A stretch of 64,000 bases of DNA from contig CM034548.1 in the NCBI GenBank assembly GCA_020055645.1, forward strand, positions 22,040,701 through 22,104,700. The letters run 5' to 3'. Below the pieces are notes generated by a model, which was given only the letters and a program-made list of their open reading frames with translations, was not told the DNA's origin and made no database searches. Positions within the stretch are counted from its first letter, which is position 1, and every line of letters starts with the position of its first letter. This DNA is from Tomocerus qinae. Lineage: Eukaryota; Arthropoda; Collembola; Entomobryomorpha; Tomoceridae. Position numbers and translations under genes: made by a program. Below are positions 48,289 through 60,587 of this stretch, piece after piece.

Positions 48289-51200
48289 TTTAATTGACAT
48301 TATGTTAATTGTTTTTTCCCTTCATTTTAATTAATTGATTTTCCACAAATTTATTAATAGGGGTTTAATTAAGTCCATAATACTACATAGTAAAAGTTGT
48401 AAGTAAGCCATTATACGCCGATTTCAATATTATTGAATTACTAATAAGATAGATAAGTTTTATTTACACTTCAACATGTAATAATTTAATTTTTTCTAAT
48501 ATTTGCTAAATGAAATAACTGTAGTGTGTTCAAACTTTGCAACTTCCTGTGTTCATTCGACATTGAATAATATATTTGTAATTATATGGGTTATATGGGT
48601 AAATATATAAGATAATTGTAGTTGAATATATATAGTTTAATAATAATTTACCGTTTACTATTGCCAAACGAATTTACTTATACTAATGTTTTCTGTGTGT
48701 TTGATTCGATGGGTATTTGAATTGATGATATAATTAATTGTATAGCTTTTCTATCGAATAAATTCCCACATCTTAAAATATATTGTATACTTTGAATAAC
48801 TACATTGCATTCATAAGAAAGTATAAAAAGCCGGAGAAATATGCCCCTATCAGACAATCTATCTCATACATATATTATGGCTTTAATGCATTTAGGTATA
48901 TATTTACTATATTTAACCCGTTCTAGCATTTTGATATATTATAAAAGACATAATATGGTAACTATTTAAATAGCAGGAAAAAGCAAATTCACACTCTCGG
49001 TATTTATGTGTTTGGCTTAGTAGGAAATCACAACCTTATCCCATTCCTTGGAGACATGAAAATTATGCAGTAATTTTGAGTATTCTTTTCCCTTCTTACA
49101 GTAAATCGGGTTTCAAAAATATAGTGGGGGGGCGTGTGCTCAATATTTTTGATTATGTGAATTTTTGCTGATTTTTTGCAGAATTTGACAAATACTATAA
49201 AACCACATTTATTATATGTGCATACAAATGTAGAATATAAAGCAAAACGTATTGCAATTATAATTAAGAAGGAGGGCTCCCATCTCAATCATGCATTAGA
49301 AAGAAGTGTCATTTTCTTCATAAGTATTCGCAACTTGCCACGCCACACAATACATAGGAAGCCTAAAATGTTTATCTTTTCCTTTAGAATTTTGAGAATC
49401 CAAGATTATTCCAGAATGTGAAAACAAAAATATGTCGTTATGCTGCTCATTGAAATTAAACCAGCACACGTAGAGGTGTTGAATAGGGTCTGTGAGGACA
49501 ATTAAATCTGAGAGGCTATCTGGCGGGGCTTCAGCTTAACCATGCAATTCCCTACTTATATTTTCGAATTGATTTTTGATGTATGTCAGTTGGCCGCATT
49601 TGAATGATGTTTACATCATTAGATTCGTCTTGTCCAAATTGACAATGTCTGTAAGTTAGAAGGGCCGAGGAGGTGCGGTGTTACAGTTATAATGGTTTCA
49701 AATTCGAAATTTGACATTAGTAAGGTACCTACTTTCGGAGCTAAGCTCCTTCTGCCTTCTAAGAACTTACTACATTGTCCAAAACGTTACACGAGGGGAC
49801 CACATTGTGCAGCACCAAATTGAAAACATTTATCCTACTTTAATGCATTAGTGATTTTATTTGATGTTTTTGCAATTGTAGAATGAATTTCGCTAATAAA
49901 GTGGTGAACGTATTTAGACGAAGAAAGATAATGTAAACGGGATAATATTATTAACTTTAAAGGATCTATAAACAGACTAGTAGTTGGCAATAAATAAATA
50001 TACATATGTAGTATGTGATAAAAAGATTTGAATATCTTACACTAAAGAATAACAACGACCTTAGGTTATATGTTTTTTGTAATTTGTAATATTACGATGT
50101 ACTTATTCTCTCCATTTACATTAGTTAATTAGATTACAAGAACTTTGGCCGAGACTTTGGTTTTACTGAATAAGCTGCACATTGTGCACTGTACCGTTTG
50201 TTACGCACGTATATCTGGTCTCGTCTCCTCACCTTTGTCGCTTCCATTTCAATTCCAATCATTTATAAATCACTATACGTTACCACTTCCATTATAGAAT
50301 GAAAACATTTCATCGAAAGTCATCTTCTAGATCATTTCTCTCTTTTCTAAACGAATCCATATTATGAAATTATAATCAATTAAATTAATTCTTGAGTGTG
50401 ACAGGTATTTATATAATTAACGAAACGTACATAGCGAAACGAACTATCTACATGCATTTGATTACAATAACTGCATATAGATCTATCGGTTTAGATATTA
50501 CTATATCCAACAGGGTTTTAATTTACACATTTAAATGAATACATACAATTCTAATACATTCAACAAACGATGAAAAGACTATAACAATAAGTGCAGACTA
50601 GTCAATTAGTTATATTATGAACAGTGAGTAGTAATTATATTTATACATCACTTAAATCTCCATTCTTAACTATACTATACATGATTTGACTAGCTATTGT
50701 ATTAATATAATTATGTATGTATTACGGATTGGTTCTTCTTATTTCTTACCTAATTTATTGCTAAGTTAATATGTATACTATAATTGATAGGGGATGGTAG
50801 GGCTACGGGTAATATTATTACGTCATGATATTTATTTAACATCTTATAAGGATATCAGGAGCAGCCACTACTCTTTAAACCTGACAACCAAAATATTATT
50901 GGTTTATGCTTAATATGTTGGTATAACTAGTAAACGTGTTGCTCACACAAAATAAGTCGCTCCCATTATTATAAGATTATAATATATATTGGCTATCCTT
51001 GTCATTCTCATTCTTTTATGTTAACAGTCAGCCTGATTCCCACAAATCTCATGTGTCAAGTCAAATCCAGCTTGAAAGTTTTCTTGGCCATTACAGTTAC
51101 GCCTTCATTTCAGTAGTAATATAGCTCTCTACTTGCCTGTATATTTATAATGCAAAAGTCCCTCATTTTCCTCCTCTAACAAGATTGTAAGTCAAAGAAT

Positions 51201-54200
51201 TCCCCAGACAATATAATTGTGTGAGCAGTACTAATAATCAATTAAAAGCTAATCAGTTCATCACACATTAAATCTTAGATATCTTCATTAAGTGAAATAT
51301 TTTACTTTCATTACACGTAGATAGTTACAAGTAATTTATCTTGTAGGTGGTATAATATTCATGTACACACTATATCAATTGAAAAACCATTCGGATAACA
51401 TCTCGGAGCTTGTCGGGATATAACTCCCAAAAATATTATTTAAAAAAAATTAATTTCAAACCCTGCAGGAAGAATTACTGTCCCTTATTATAAACAAAAG
51501 ACTTTTTTTGTATTAATTACTATCACGTATCTAGTTTTCTGACGATGTTTTGTGAGATAGTAGCATTGTAAAAAATAAATTTAACAAGTTTTACAAGTCT
51601 TTTTAATTTATTTTAATTCAATCATGCTATAAGCATTAGAGAAAGTAAGAGATAGAACAAGAAAGTAACAATATCAAACTTATAATTTAATAAAGGCAGT
51701 TGTAAGATAGAAATTTATGAGGAAAATTTTTTAAAGCATTACTTAAATTTCACCTACGTTTTATGTAGCTTGATAATTAGCACTAAAAGCCTATTACAGT
51801 TCATTTTGTTCGTAAATTCATTTTGCACTAAAAATGATGGAACTGGATAGGAAATGATATTAGCAATGGTAGTCGAGAATTATAATTTAATTTCGAGAGA
51901 CTGAACCAGAACTTAATGGCACTCTGCATTAGAGATACCAGGATTTATGCACCTGGCTCAATATCCTTCGCTACGACACTATTAATTGTTGGTAAGGCCT
52001 ATAAATAATGTTTCTAATTTTTGACCGTTTACTACAGTATTAAATAAGTATAGCTACTTATGATTAAATAAATATGTTTTTAATTTCCTCAATTTTCGGA
52101 AAATTTAGATGGAATTTAAAATTGGCAATGCTCCGGGAATGTATTTTTTCTAATTTGTCTCGATACACTTAGGTACTATTTTTTAAGTTTTAAATTGCGT
52201 AATATTACAAAGGAAGTAAATTGGTATAAGATGAAACTGGGATTCAATTATTACTTTGTTTAATAATGTTTGTAGATATAATATGAGCTCGTTCAATTAT
52301 TTGTTATGTAATTTTAGTAGAATGATAAGAAATATCAAATGGGGGTGTCTACGGGCTAATTAAGTCCACAAGTCGAAGATGACTTTCCCTGCCAAAAACG
52401 AGTGAGTGGATAAAATATATCCGACACAGAGCATGATAGCAATACAAACAGCTTTATTAAGGTAACTATAAGTTGGCTTATTATACGACTGATTTAAAAA
52501 CGAAATGAGATATTTGCGTGCTGTCTCTTCAACTAATAGGATTGAAGGCAGCTGAATTAGTGGTATACGTATTACTGTCTTTCCCTTATAAGGTAGCAGT
52601 TATAGTATTGCATATATGGTGGGAAGGTAATTCATTTCTTTCTTGTTTGCCTTTCTCATCGATTAGGTATACTACACCAATTCCCAAGTGTTCAGTAAGA
52701 GCTAAGCGAGGTTTGAAGTATTCTAATGAGCTTTCTTCTCAATTCCGTCTAAAAATCAGGAAAAACGAAGTGATATGATAAGGTGGGCGTGTGTATAGTT
52801 AGAAAGCCATGTCTGATGAATACTCCAGCGTTTAACTAACTTTAGTTGTGACTATTTTACTTTTCATTCAGCTGCTCCCGATCCCACTAATTATATGGAG
52901 TCCACACACACAAAAATCCCACTCCTGCTATATCGGAAACAAAGTGCACGGGTGAAAACATTTTCTAAATGTCCGTAAGACCAGATATACCAACCAACCA
53001 TTTTGTTTTTGTCCGATATTGACTAATGGAGCAATTTTTTGAAAATAAAATAACATCTTAGGATCAAATATAACAATAAATAGGCATTATATGTAACTAC
53101 ATACATTGATTGATTGTATTCAAGCACAAAATACGTACTTCTTAATTACTTGCTTCGTAGCTAAAAATAAAATCCAACAATATTGAGACAAGGTTTTACA
53201 CAGGAACAAATATTAATATATACCACATACAATATATCCTTAAACTCCTAGAAATTCGGATTTCCTAATGTAATTGCATTCTCCAAGTTGTACATCGCTA
53301 TACAACGTTAAAATATGTAACTATATTTACACATCAGAAACAAATTAATTATGGAGTACATACATACATAATGATAATATTATGGCTATACATAGCTAAT
53401 TACAATTTACAATTAGAACAGACAATTTATACAATTGATACCTGTAATGCCGAACGAATGTCAAGTGCTTGTGTCTTACTTTCTTAGAGTTCAGCTCCTC
53501 CAACCTAATGAACTGTCGTAATATATTAGAAGTAAATAGACGAGGGAAACTGTACATAAGTGGCTATTTGTGCCTTAATAGACTTACAGATAAACATTTT
53601 ACGATGTGCTGCATTGGCCAGAGAACCATTTTCTATACATAGACAATTTTCGATTATTACAGATAGCACACCTGGAGATTTTAAGTACATAACATGAACA
53701 ATTGTACGAGAAATTAATAAATGCCTACACACATTGTATAGACATAAATAGATTATGAGTAGCTGCGGAAATATTCAGAAATTGTGCCAGCCAGCGTCGT
53801 GCGTTCACTAATGCGGAAGGATTGTATCGGAAGAAATAATTTCACAATTTTTACAATACGAACGGGAATAATTTAGAACGGTTTGGCACGAAACAACTGA
53901 TTAATATACACGATGGTAATATATTCATTTCCCTATCGTTAATTTCAACAACTACAGATATAAATAGTCTGCACTGTTCCGATTACACGCTGACTATAAG
54001 TTGTCTCTGCTTTTGATACATACATAATATTTTGATTACATAATTGTTGATAAATCATTAGTCCACATAGGTGGGCTTAGGAGTAATAATATATTAGCAC
54101 ATTACAAGGAGGTATTGAATGTTATTAGAGTACAAGGTAAGATTTTTTGGTTGGGTAGGACAGACAGGTATGTTTTAAGATAGAACGGTCAGACACGGTT

Positions 54201-54414
54201 TTAGTACATTAGTAGATGCTGACGATCGTAAATCGGATTTAGTTTGGTTGCAGTAATTACCAGTAGCAGGGTATCTATGCTATTTATGTATTAATCTATA
54301 CCTACATATTTACGTGTCGTAGAGATAGTTTAAATTTATCTCGCTTAGGGGATTTGAATGGCTTAGAAACGACGAGGGTGTGTAAATTGATGGATTGAGA
54401 GTGTTGGGCTGACA
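48289..54414. other. large gene-free AT-rich region
   Basis: Convergent 3' flanks of the orphan gene and TDG. I see no exon, element or long tandem repeat. Frames at 49028-49421 and 52518-52778 lack splice sites or recognisable protein features. Confidence 0.5.
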
Positions 54415-57400
54415 TCAAAATCCCCCGAAGCCCATGTGACCCAGGTCCATGCCTTCCTGTCTGAGATGAAGACGCTGCGTGAAGCGTTGGCCACTCGCGC
54501 CATTGGATGTCGTCATGGGATGGCCATGACCATACGAAGTTGGACCCGGGTAGGCAGAAGAGTAGCTTGGAGTACTTGCATAGCTTGATGGTGGCAGGTG
54601 AAGACCCGCTGATGCGGAGTGCGGGTAGCCCGCTGTGCTCGGACTGGCGTACTGCCCGTGATAACTGGGGTAGCCGAACATGATACCCGAAGAGGGGGCA
54701 GGGGGGCAGTAGGTGGGACCTAGACTGTTGACTGGGAAACTGGAACTCAGTTCCGAAGGGTAGTAGGGAGAGGAAGTGTAGTGGGGCGAGGCTGGGTAAG
54801 AGGAGGGAGTCCCGTGCCCGTAAGGAAGGAACCCCGACGGCACTTCTCCGTAGTGACCGTGTCCACTGTTGGACATTGACGACGTCACACTGGGCAGTGC
54901 GCACATGGACTGAGAGTGGGCAATCGAGTCGGAGACGAGGCCAGTCAGACACACTCCACTGCTAACCGAAGGACCACCAACGTCCGAGTCAGCAATGCTC
55001 GGGATCTGATCAACTAGCGACTCCAGACCTGAGAGAGACTTTGATGCCACGTCCAGAGATTTCGTCTCGTATGGACTGTGGTAGGACGACCTCGTCTGTT
55101 GCATCCCCCCGTCATTTCCACCATCTACAAACCATCAAGTTCGAATTAAAAATGGAATCCTCATCTTTTAGATTAAAGAAATTGCCACTTTAAGAACGAC
55201 CAAGGCCACAGCGAGGGGGTACTTGGGCACGCCCCCCAAAATTTTGTCTCAAAACGCAAAAAAATTTTTTTTTTGGCCCCCCCACCGAAATTTTTTTTGA
55301 CTACGGCCCTGCCCTGACAACGAGATACAATTTAGCCTTCAGAGCTAGTGTCCAAATTCTATTTCATTTCTGTCAAGGAAATTGAGAATTAATTAAACTA
55401 CCTCCCTTATTGTCCTTTAATTACTACAGTACAAAAATAATTATCTTTAAGACTTAAGATATGAAACACAATGATGGATTAACTAACCATTGGGGTACTT
55501 TCCTCGTGACATCGGAGGTTGATAATTTTGAGATCGAGTATTGTTCAAGGTGTGAAGACGATTATCATATGCGTGGTGAAATGGGATGTAGGAAGACTCA
55601 TGGGAGTCAACTGATTGTTGCGGGTGTGGATTGAGTCCAGGGGAAGAGTAGAGACCGGCCGAAGGGTTGCAATTCGAAGGGTTGTGATTGTGGTTGACTT
55701 GGAGAGCGGGCATTTGGAGTTTGGAGCCATGTTCCGCCTGTTGACTCTCATCTCTCAAGTGATTGACAACCGACAAGCCATCAAACACATTTTCAGTCTG
55801 ATTATTAAGAGGGGAGGGGGGTGCGGAGCCGCAGGAGATAGCTGCGCTGATTTCGGAAGACAAGTCAGATTGGGTGGTGAAGGAATGATGAGATGGAGAG
55901 GGGCCCCCGCTGCCGGCGTTGGACAACGACCCATTCTCTTCTCTGCGGCGGTCTTCGTTACTAACATTCGTGGCGGTGGAGTAGCCGCTGCTGACTGACG
56001 ATGCCGTCTGAGTGTGACAGGTCCCTATACTACTCGGCGCGCTGTTCTCCAGAACGTCCGGAGTGTTGCTCCCCATGGATCGGTTCGGCGGACTCTCCTC
56101 CAGCACCCTCGTCTTTTTCGGGCGACCGCGACGCTTCCTCGGCACCTCCTCCTTCACATTCCGACCCGCTTTCCGAACATCTTTATCCACACCGTTCAAC
56201 AAACCGATGTTACCCACTTTCTCCATACATTTCCGCTCCAGCTCAGCGATCTTCGATTCCGAGTTGATGACTGGCTTCCCTCGTTTCGCCTTGTTGTCAT
56301 TGGGCGGGGTTGTGTTGTGTTTCTCCATCCCTTTTCGGGGACGCCCTCGCTTTTTCTTTGCAGGGACAATGGCGGCGGACGTATCCTCATTGTACGGGGA
56401 GGACGCTGGCCCCAGAAATTTATTTGATTCACTAATTGTACCCTTAGTAGCTTTGCTCGTCTCGTTGAAAACAACTTCAGAGTCGTCCAAGTCGGATATA
56501 ATCCCATTTAGGTAGTCTCGAAACTTCTTCAGAGCAGTGTAGAACGGAACTTTGTCAGCTGCTCTGGGCAGTTGGGCACACCGAGCGCTTGATGATGGCA
56601 TCACCCAAATGTACTGTCAAGAAAATACTCAAGTATATTTGGTTATCCTTAATAGAATTTATGCTAAGGTTGAAACGAAGTTTACCGTATTTGTCCCTTC
56701 GACAAAATCAGCTTGGCGACCAAATGGAAAGTCCTTCTTCCCTGAAAATACTTCATAGATGAGTTTTCCATTGAAAACGGCCACTTTCGGTTGATATTTT
56801 TGTAGCTTTTCTAAAAGAATCTGACTCCCTTGCTTGATTTCCCTTCGCGTTAGGTCTGCACTGCCTTTCGTTGGGCGTGCTACCATATTAGTGAAACCGA
56901 TCCCATAGCGTAGAAGATTGTAATCATCATCTGAGGTCATAGGCTCCGGCACAAGTCCAGACAGGTACAGGCATTTCCCTTTTTCACAATTATAATTATA
57001 AGCAATACACTTCTGATAGCTTTTTATCTATAGCTTTAGTGGTAGTAAAGTACTAGAGGTATTCCCTATTGCAAAGCACGTATAAAATATCCAATTAAAT
57101 TTGATATTGCTGTATAGTATTGCTTTCAGAACTTTCAAAGTGTGTCATTTTATACATTCATTTATTATAAATCTTGAATGATATACTTTATAATATATTT
57201 ATAAGAAAGCTATTATTATTATTTTAATACTAGTCTGTGATCATGTTTTATTCATGATTATTAGCGGACTTGGAAAAGATGTTTTTACTTAAAAGTAGCT
57301 CAATAAAATGCATCAATAAAGTATGATGTTGACACACGATATGGTGTCAACGTAGTTAATACTTCAGTAGTGTAATTTTTGGATTAGAAAAGCTTTTAGG

Positions 57401-60400
57401 TTTATCTGTAATAAAGACTGCAAAGAAAAAATAAGTCACGAAGCCATAAATGCATGTTTTTGTTGTATTGAGAGTGTAAAGTGGGATTGACGAAGGGAAA
57501 GCATCTTTATTGATGCCAGCAGGAAGGGAAAGCATCTTTATGGGACATAATATTTTACGTATGCATGGAGCAGCAAAGAGAAAGTGGGAGAAAGAAAGCA
57601 TAAAGGTAAACAGTGATGATTACAGAAATGGTTGCCAGGTCCTGCATAGTGATGGCCTTTGAATGCAGCGAACAACCCCGGATTTATCCCAATCTGAAAA
57701 GATTCAATTTATTATTTACTTTAGAATCTGCTTTCATAGAGGAGGATGCAAGGACAGAGAGTACATGGCCATTCTGCTCTATTTCACGATTTTGTACATG
57801 CATACTTTAAATATGCATTATATGAAAATGTCCAATGGAAAGTGCACTGGTTGACACTTGTACTTACTATAACTACATCCAAATTGTGTGATAGATGATC
57901 AGGAAGCGTCCTCTGAGTGACTTCTTCTTCTGATAAACCATTGAAACGTTCCTGACGCTTTCTCTCCTTGGACTCCATTAGCGCGTCTTCTCCTCCAATT
58001 ATGCCTCTCCTGATTTCAGGCAACTCTTCTCGTCTGTACTCATCAAATATCAAAAGGCATTGAGTTTATGTAGCATTTAATAATGCACTATTGCCGTGTT
58101 CCTACTATCCAGAAGCAGAAAAGGACTACTATCTAATAAGGCATCTCAGCAAGGAAAAGCGAGTAACATGAGAACGTAATTCAAGAGTTATAATTTCCTT
58201 TGCTGTACAATTTCGATTGAATTCTCTGCACAGTAACAGTAACCAGTTCAACGATGATGGTAAGTAAATCGAAGAGCGCCAATCTCAAATTCTTTGTACA
58301 GTAATAGGAAACAGTAACGAGTGAGAAAAGCAATTAAAATTCTATGTTGACGACTGCGCAATGTTTAGTTAGCACTGGAGAAAAGTAGTTGGATGTGGGA
58401 AGTTACTCGGTTTTTCAGGGCTTGAAATGGCTTTATTTAATACAAAGTGCAAACTGTCATACTTAATAGATTCGGATTTTTTCCTCCGACCTCTCTTCTT
58501 GACTTGAGACGGATTATTATTTGAATTCATGTTATTAGCTATGTGAGCATTGGGCATTTCGTCAACAAAGCTGTATGGATCGCCATATTGCTCCAATTTC
58601 ATTGAGGATATGGATTGTCGATGATCCCCCATTCCGGGGTGTCTCATATTTCCAGAATCTATATGAGATGGGCCTCCCAGTATTCGTTCAGCATTGATTC
58701 CACCGCAGACTGCATCCACACAAGTTTCGTAGCCGTCGTCAGCTTGGCTTTCTGATTTCATACAACTATGTATACATAGAGTCAAAGAAAACGCAGCTTA
58801 ACAATTAGCTCTGATTTTCTCTTTTGTGTATCTCCTTACAGTTTTTTAATTAGACTAATAGGACTCTAATCATTCCATACAAGTACCACTACTCATCCTA
58901 TCTATTATACGAGGGAACAACTATAAATAATTATCAAGTTAATTAGTGCAATGTGTACTTATGTAGGCACTTGATGAGCGTATAACATTTTGTGTGGATT
59001 CTGCTAATGATTAGGGAAGTACTGGCAAAAATGAAACAAAATATGGATCGTCTCTTTCTCATCATCCATGGCAAGGCACATTATAAATGAATAGCATAAC
59101 TAGGATCTTAGGTATAATGCGTCCTTAAAACATAATAATGTGGCAAAAATATGCATTATGTTAGTTAGATAATGGAGCATATTCATAGATTTCTCCCGTC
59201 GACTGCTAAATATGTATAAAGCTAGGAGGCTCTGTAAACGTAAGTTAGACATAACTTATTGAGCAGAGAACGGAGAGCAATAGTAGAAGAGAATATTCTG
59301 TACATAATAGAGAGAGCGTAGCCTGGCTCTTCTATACTTTGCAATCTAGTACAATATGTAATATTATATTATGTACGCTAGCTTAGGGTGGTTACTTTTA
59401 CTATATGAATATATGTAGTAGGTAGTCTTATGTAATGCTCTCCAATATCCGTGCCCGTATACTTATCTAACTCCCGAGCTCCTCTCTCTCTCTCTCCACT
59501 TATATTCCCATATAACTATGACATGCTGCTGGTAGTGGTGGATATGGAAGCAGCATTTATTCTATTCTGTCTGTCTCTGTGTTCATGTGCTTCTACCAGG
59601 ACTACTGCTCTCCTCTTTCTCTCCGGATATGTGCATAGACTGAGAGGATACTAGCAAAAGTGAAGCATAGTCCTCCCTATATTATTATAAGTGTTATGTA
59701 GTGTACATAGTTGGCAGACTTGCAACCAACCCGTTATGACGAAATTATATCAGTTATATTAGTACCTAGGTGGGTAGGAGTATGGATATATACTTATCAG
59801 TAGCGTTGTTATGTTATGGGAATGAATATGACTTGATTACGTAATAGAGTTTTGTACAAGTGGGATGGAACCAATAATGGAAATAGTAGCGAGCTAAGGA
59901 AAGGCAAGGTAAGACCCTTAAGACAGGATTCGCAAAACATTATAATATTATCACTAGGAACCTAAGTGAAACCAAATAAGCAACGGTACTGGATACTAAA
60001 TAACATGCAATGCAACCACCTAACATGTACATACCACAGACATATATAAATATATGTATATATGTATATAGCAGTAGAGTAGAGTAGGTAGGTACCTAGT
60101 CTAAGGACATTATACTTATTACATTATATAATAAGAGAGTAGTCTGCTGGTTGGTATGGATTCGGCTTCGACTGCCTCCTAGATGGAAAAGCTACTTTAT
60201 TTACGAGAAATTCTTATAATATTAGAGTTATGTGTTGGTGTCCGATATATGAAGATGGTACAAGTACTAAGTAAAGTCCCTTAGCTCTATAGATAGCATT
60301 TGCATATCTACAACAACGAACGTCGGGATCTTGGTATAAAAGCGGTAGGTAGAGATAATAATGTGGTAGCCTTGCTATTATTATGCATATTATGTTATGT

Positions 60401-60587
60401 CCCGGAGAAGTGATAATACCTTCGAGATGGTAGTTAGTTAGTTTTAGACTGACATAATAATGGCTAAATATGTATAAGTGTATATTATGAATATTATTAC
60501 ATACTATTTCGTAGCATCCATTCCAGATCCATCCATGGACGCTCCAAGAAGCTTGGCTGTTTCCCGAAAAAGTGTAGCAACTTGCAT
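54415..60587 (-). CDS. TDG: G/T mismatch-specific thymine DNA glycosylase with AT-hook extension
   Basis: Exons on the minus strand: 60587-60505, 58765-58463, 58033-57868, 57693-57624, 56978-56686, 56613-55488, 55124-54415; phases close to 916 aa. The catalytic core is clear: [24 protein letters not shown], then G-I-N-P-G (catalytic Asn ~188) and [13 protein letters not shown] across exons 4-5, [32 protein letters not shown], and [15 protein letters not shown] (309-323). TDG flips out and excises thymine from G-T and formyl- or carboxylcytosine from DNA in base-excision repair and demethylation. Upstream is a basic KKRGRRKK. Downstream are two AT-hooks, [10 protein letters not shown] (~391-400) and RKRRGRPKK (~464-472), and a possible sumoylation site VKEE (458-461). 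About 350 residues rich in Ser, Pro, Tyr, Gly and His follow. The protein is about twice the vertebrate length (410 aa). Exon 1 ([15 protein letters not shown]) rests on phase and a GTATGT donor only and is the least certain part. Confidence 0.93.
55199..55316. repeat. dispersed-repeat fragment in the last TDG intron
   Basis: A sudden patch of G- and C-runs, A/T homopolymers and CTACGGCCCTGCC stands out from the AT-rich intron. On the minus strand it reads GGCAGGGCCGTAGTC at its head, a type of sequence often found at the ends of arthropod retroposon or SINE-like repeats. The exact family is not recognised. Confidence 0.4.

Noticed and set aside
55615-56515. Long plus-strand open frames (up to 150 codons) opposite TDG
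   Set aside because: They are mirror frames of the TDG exon 6 coding sequence; that exon has clear homology and splice sites on the minus strand.
57492-57541. Two direct copies of GAAGGGAAAGCATCTTTAT, 31 bp apart in a TDG intron
   Set aside because: An isolated short duplication without any other signal.
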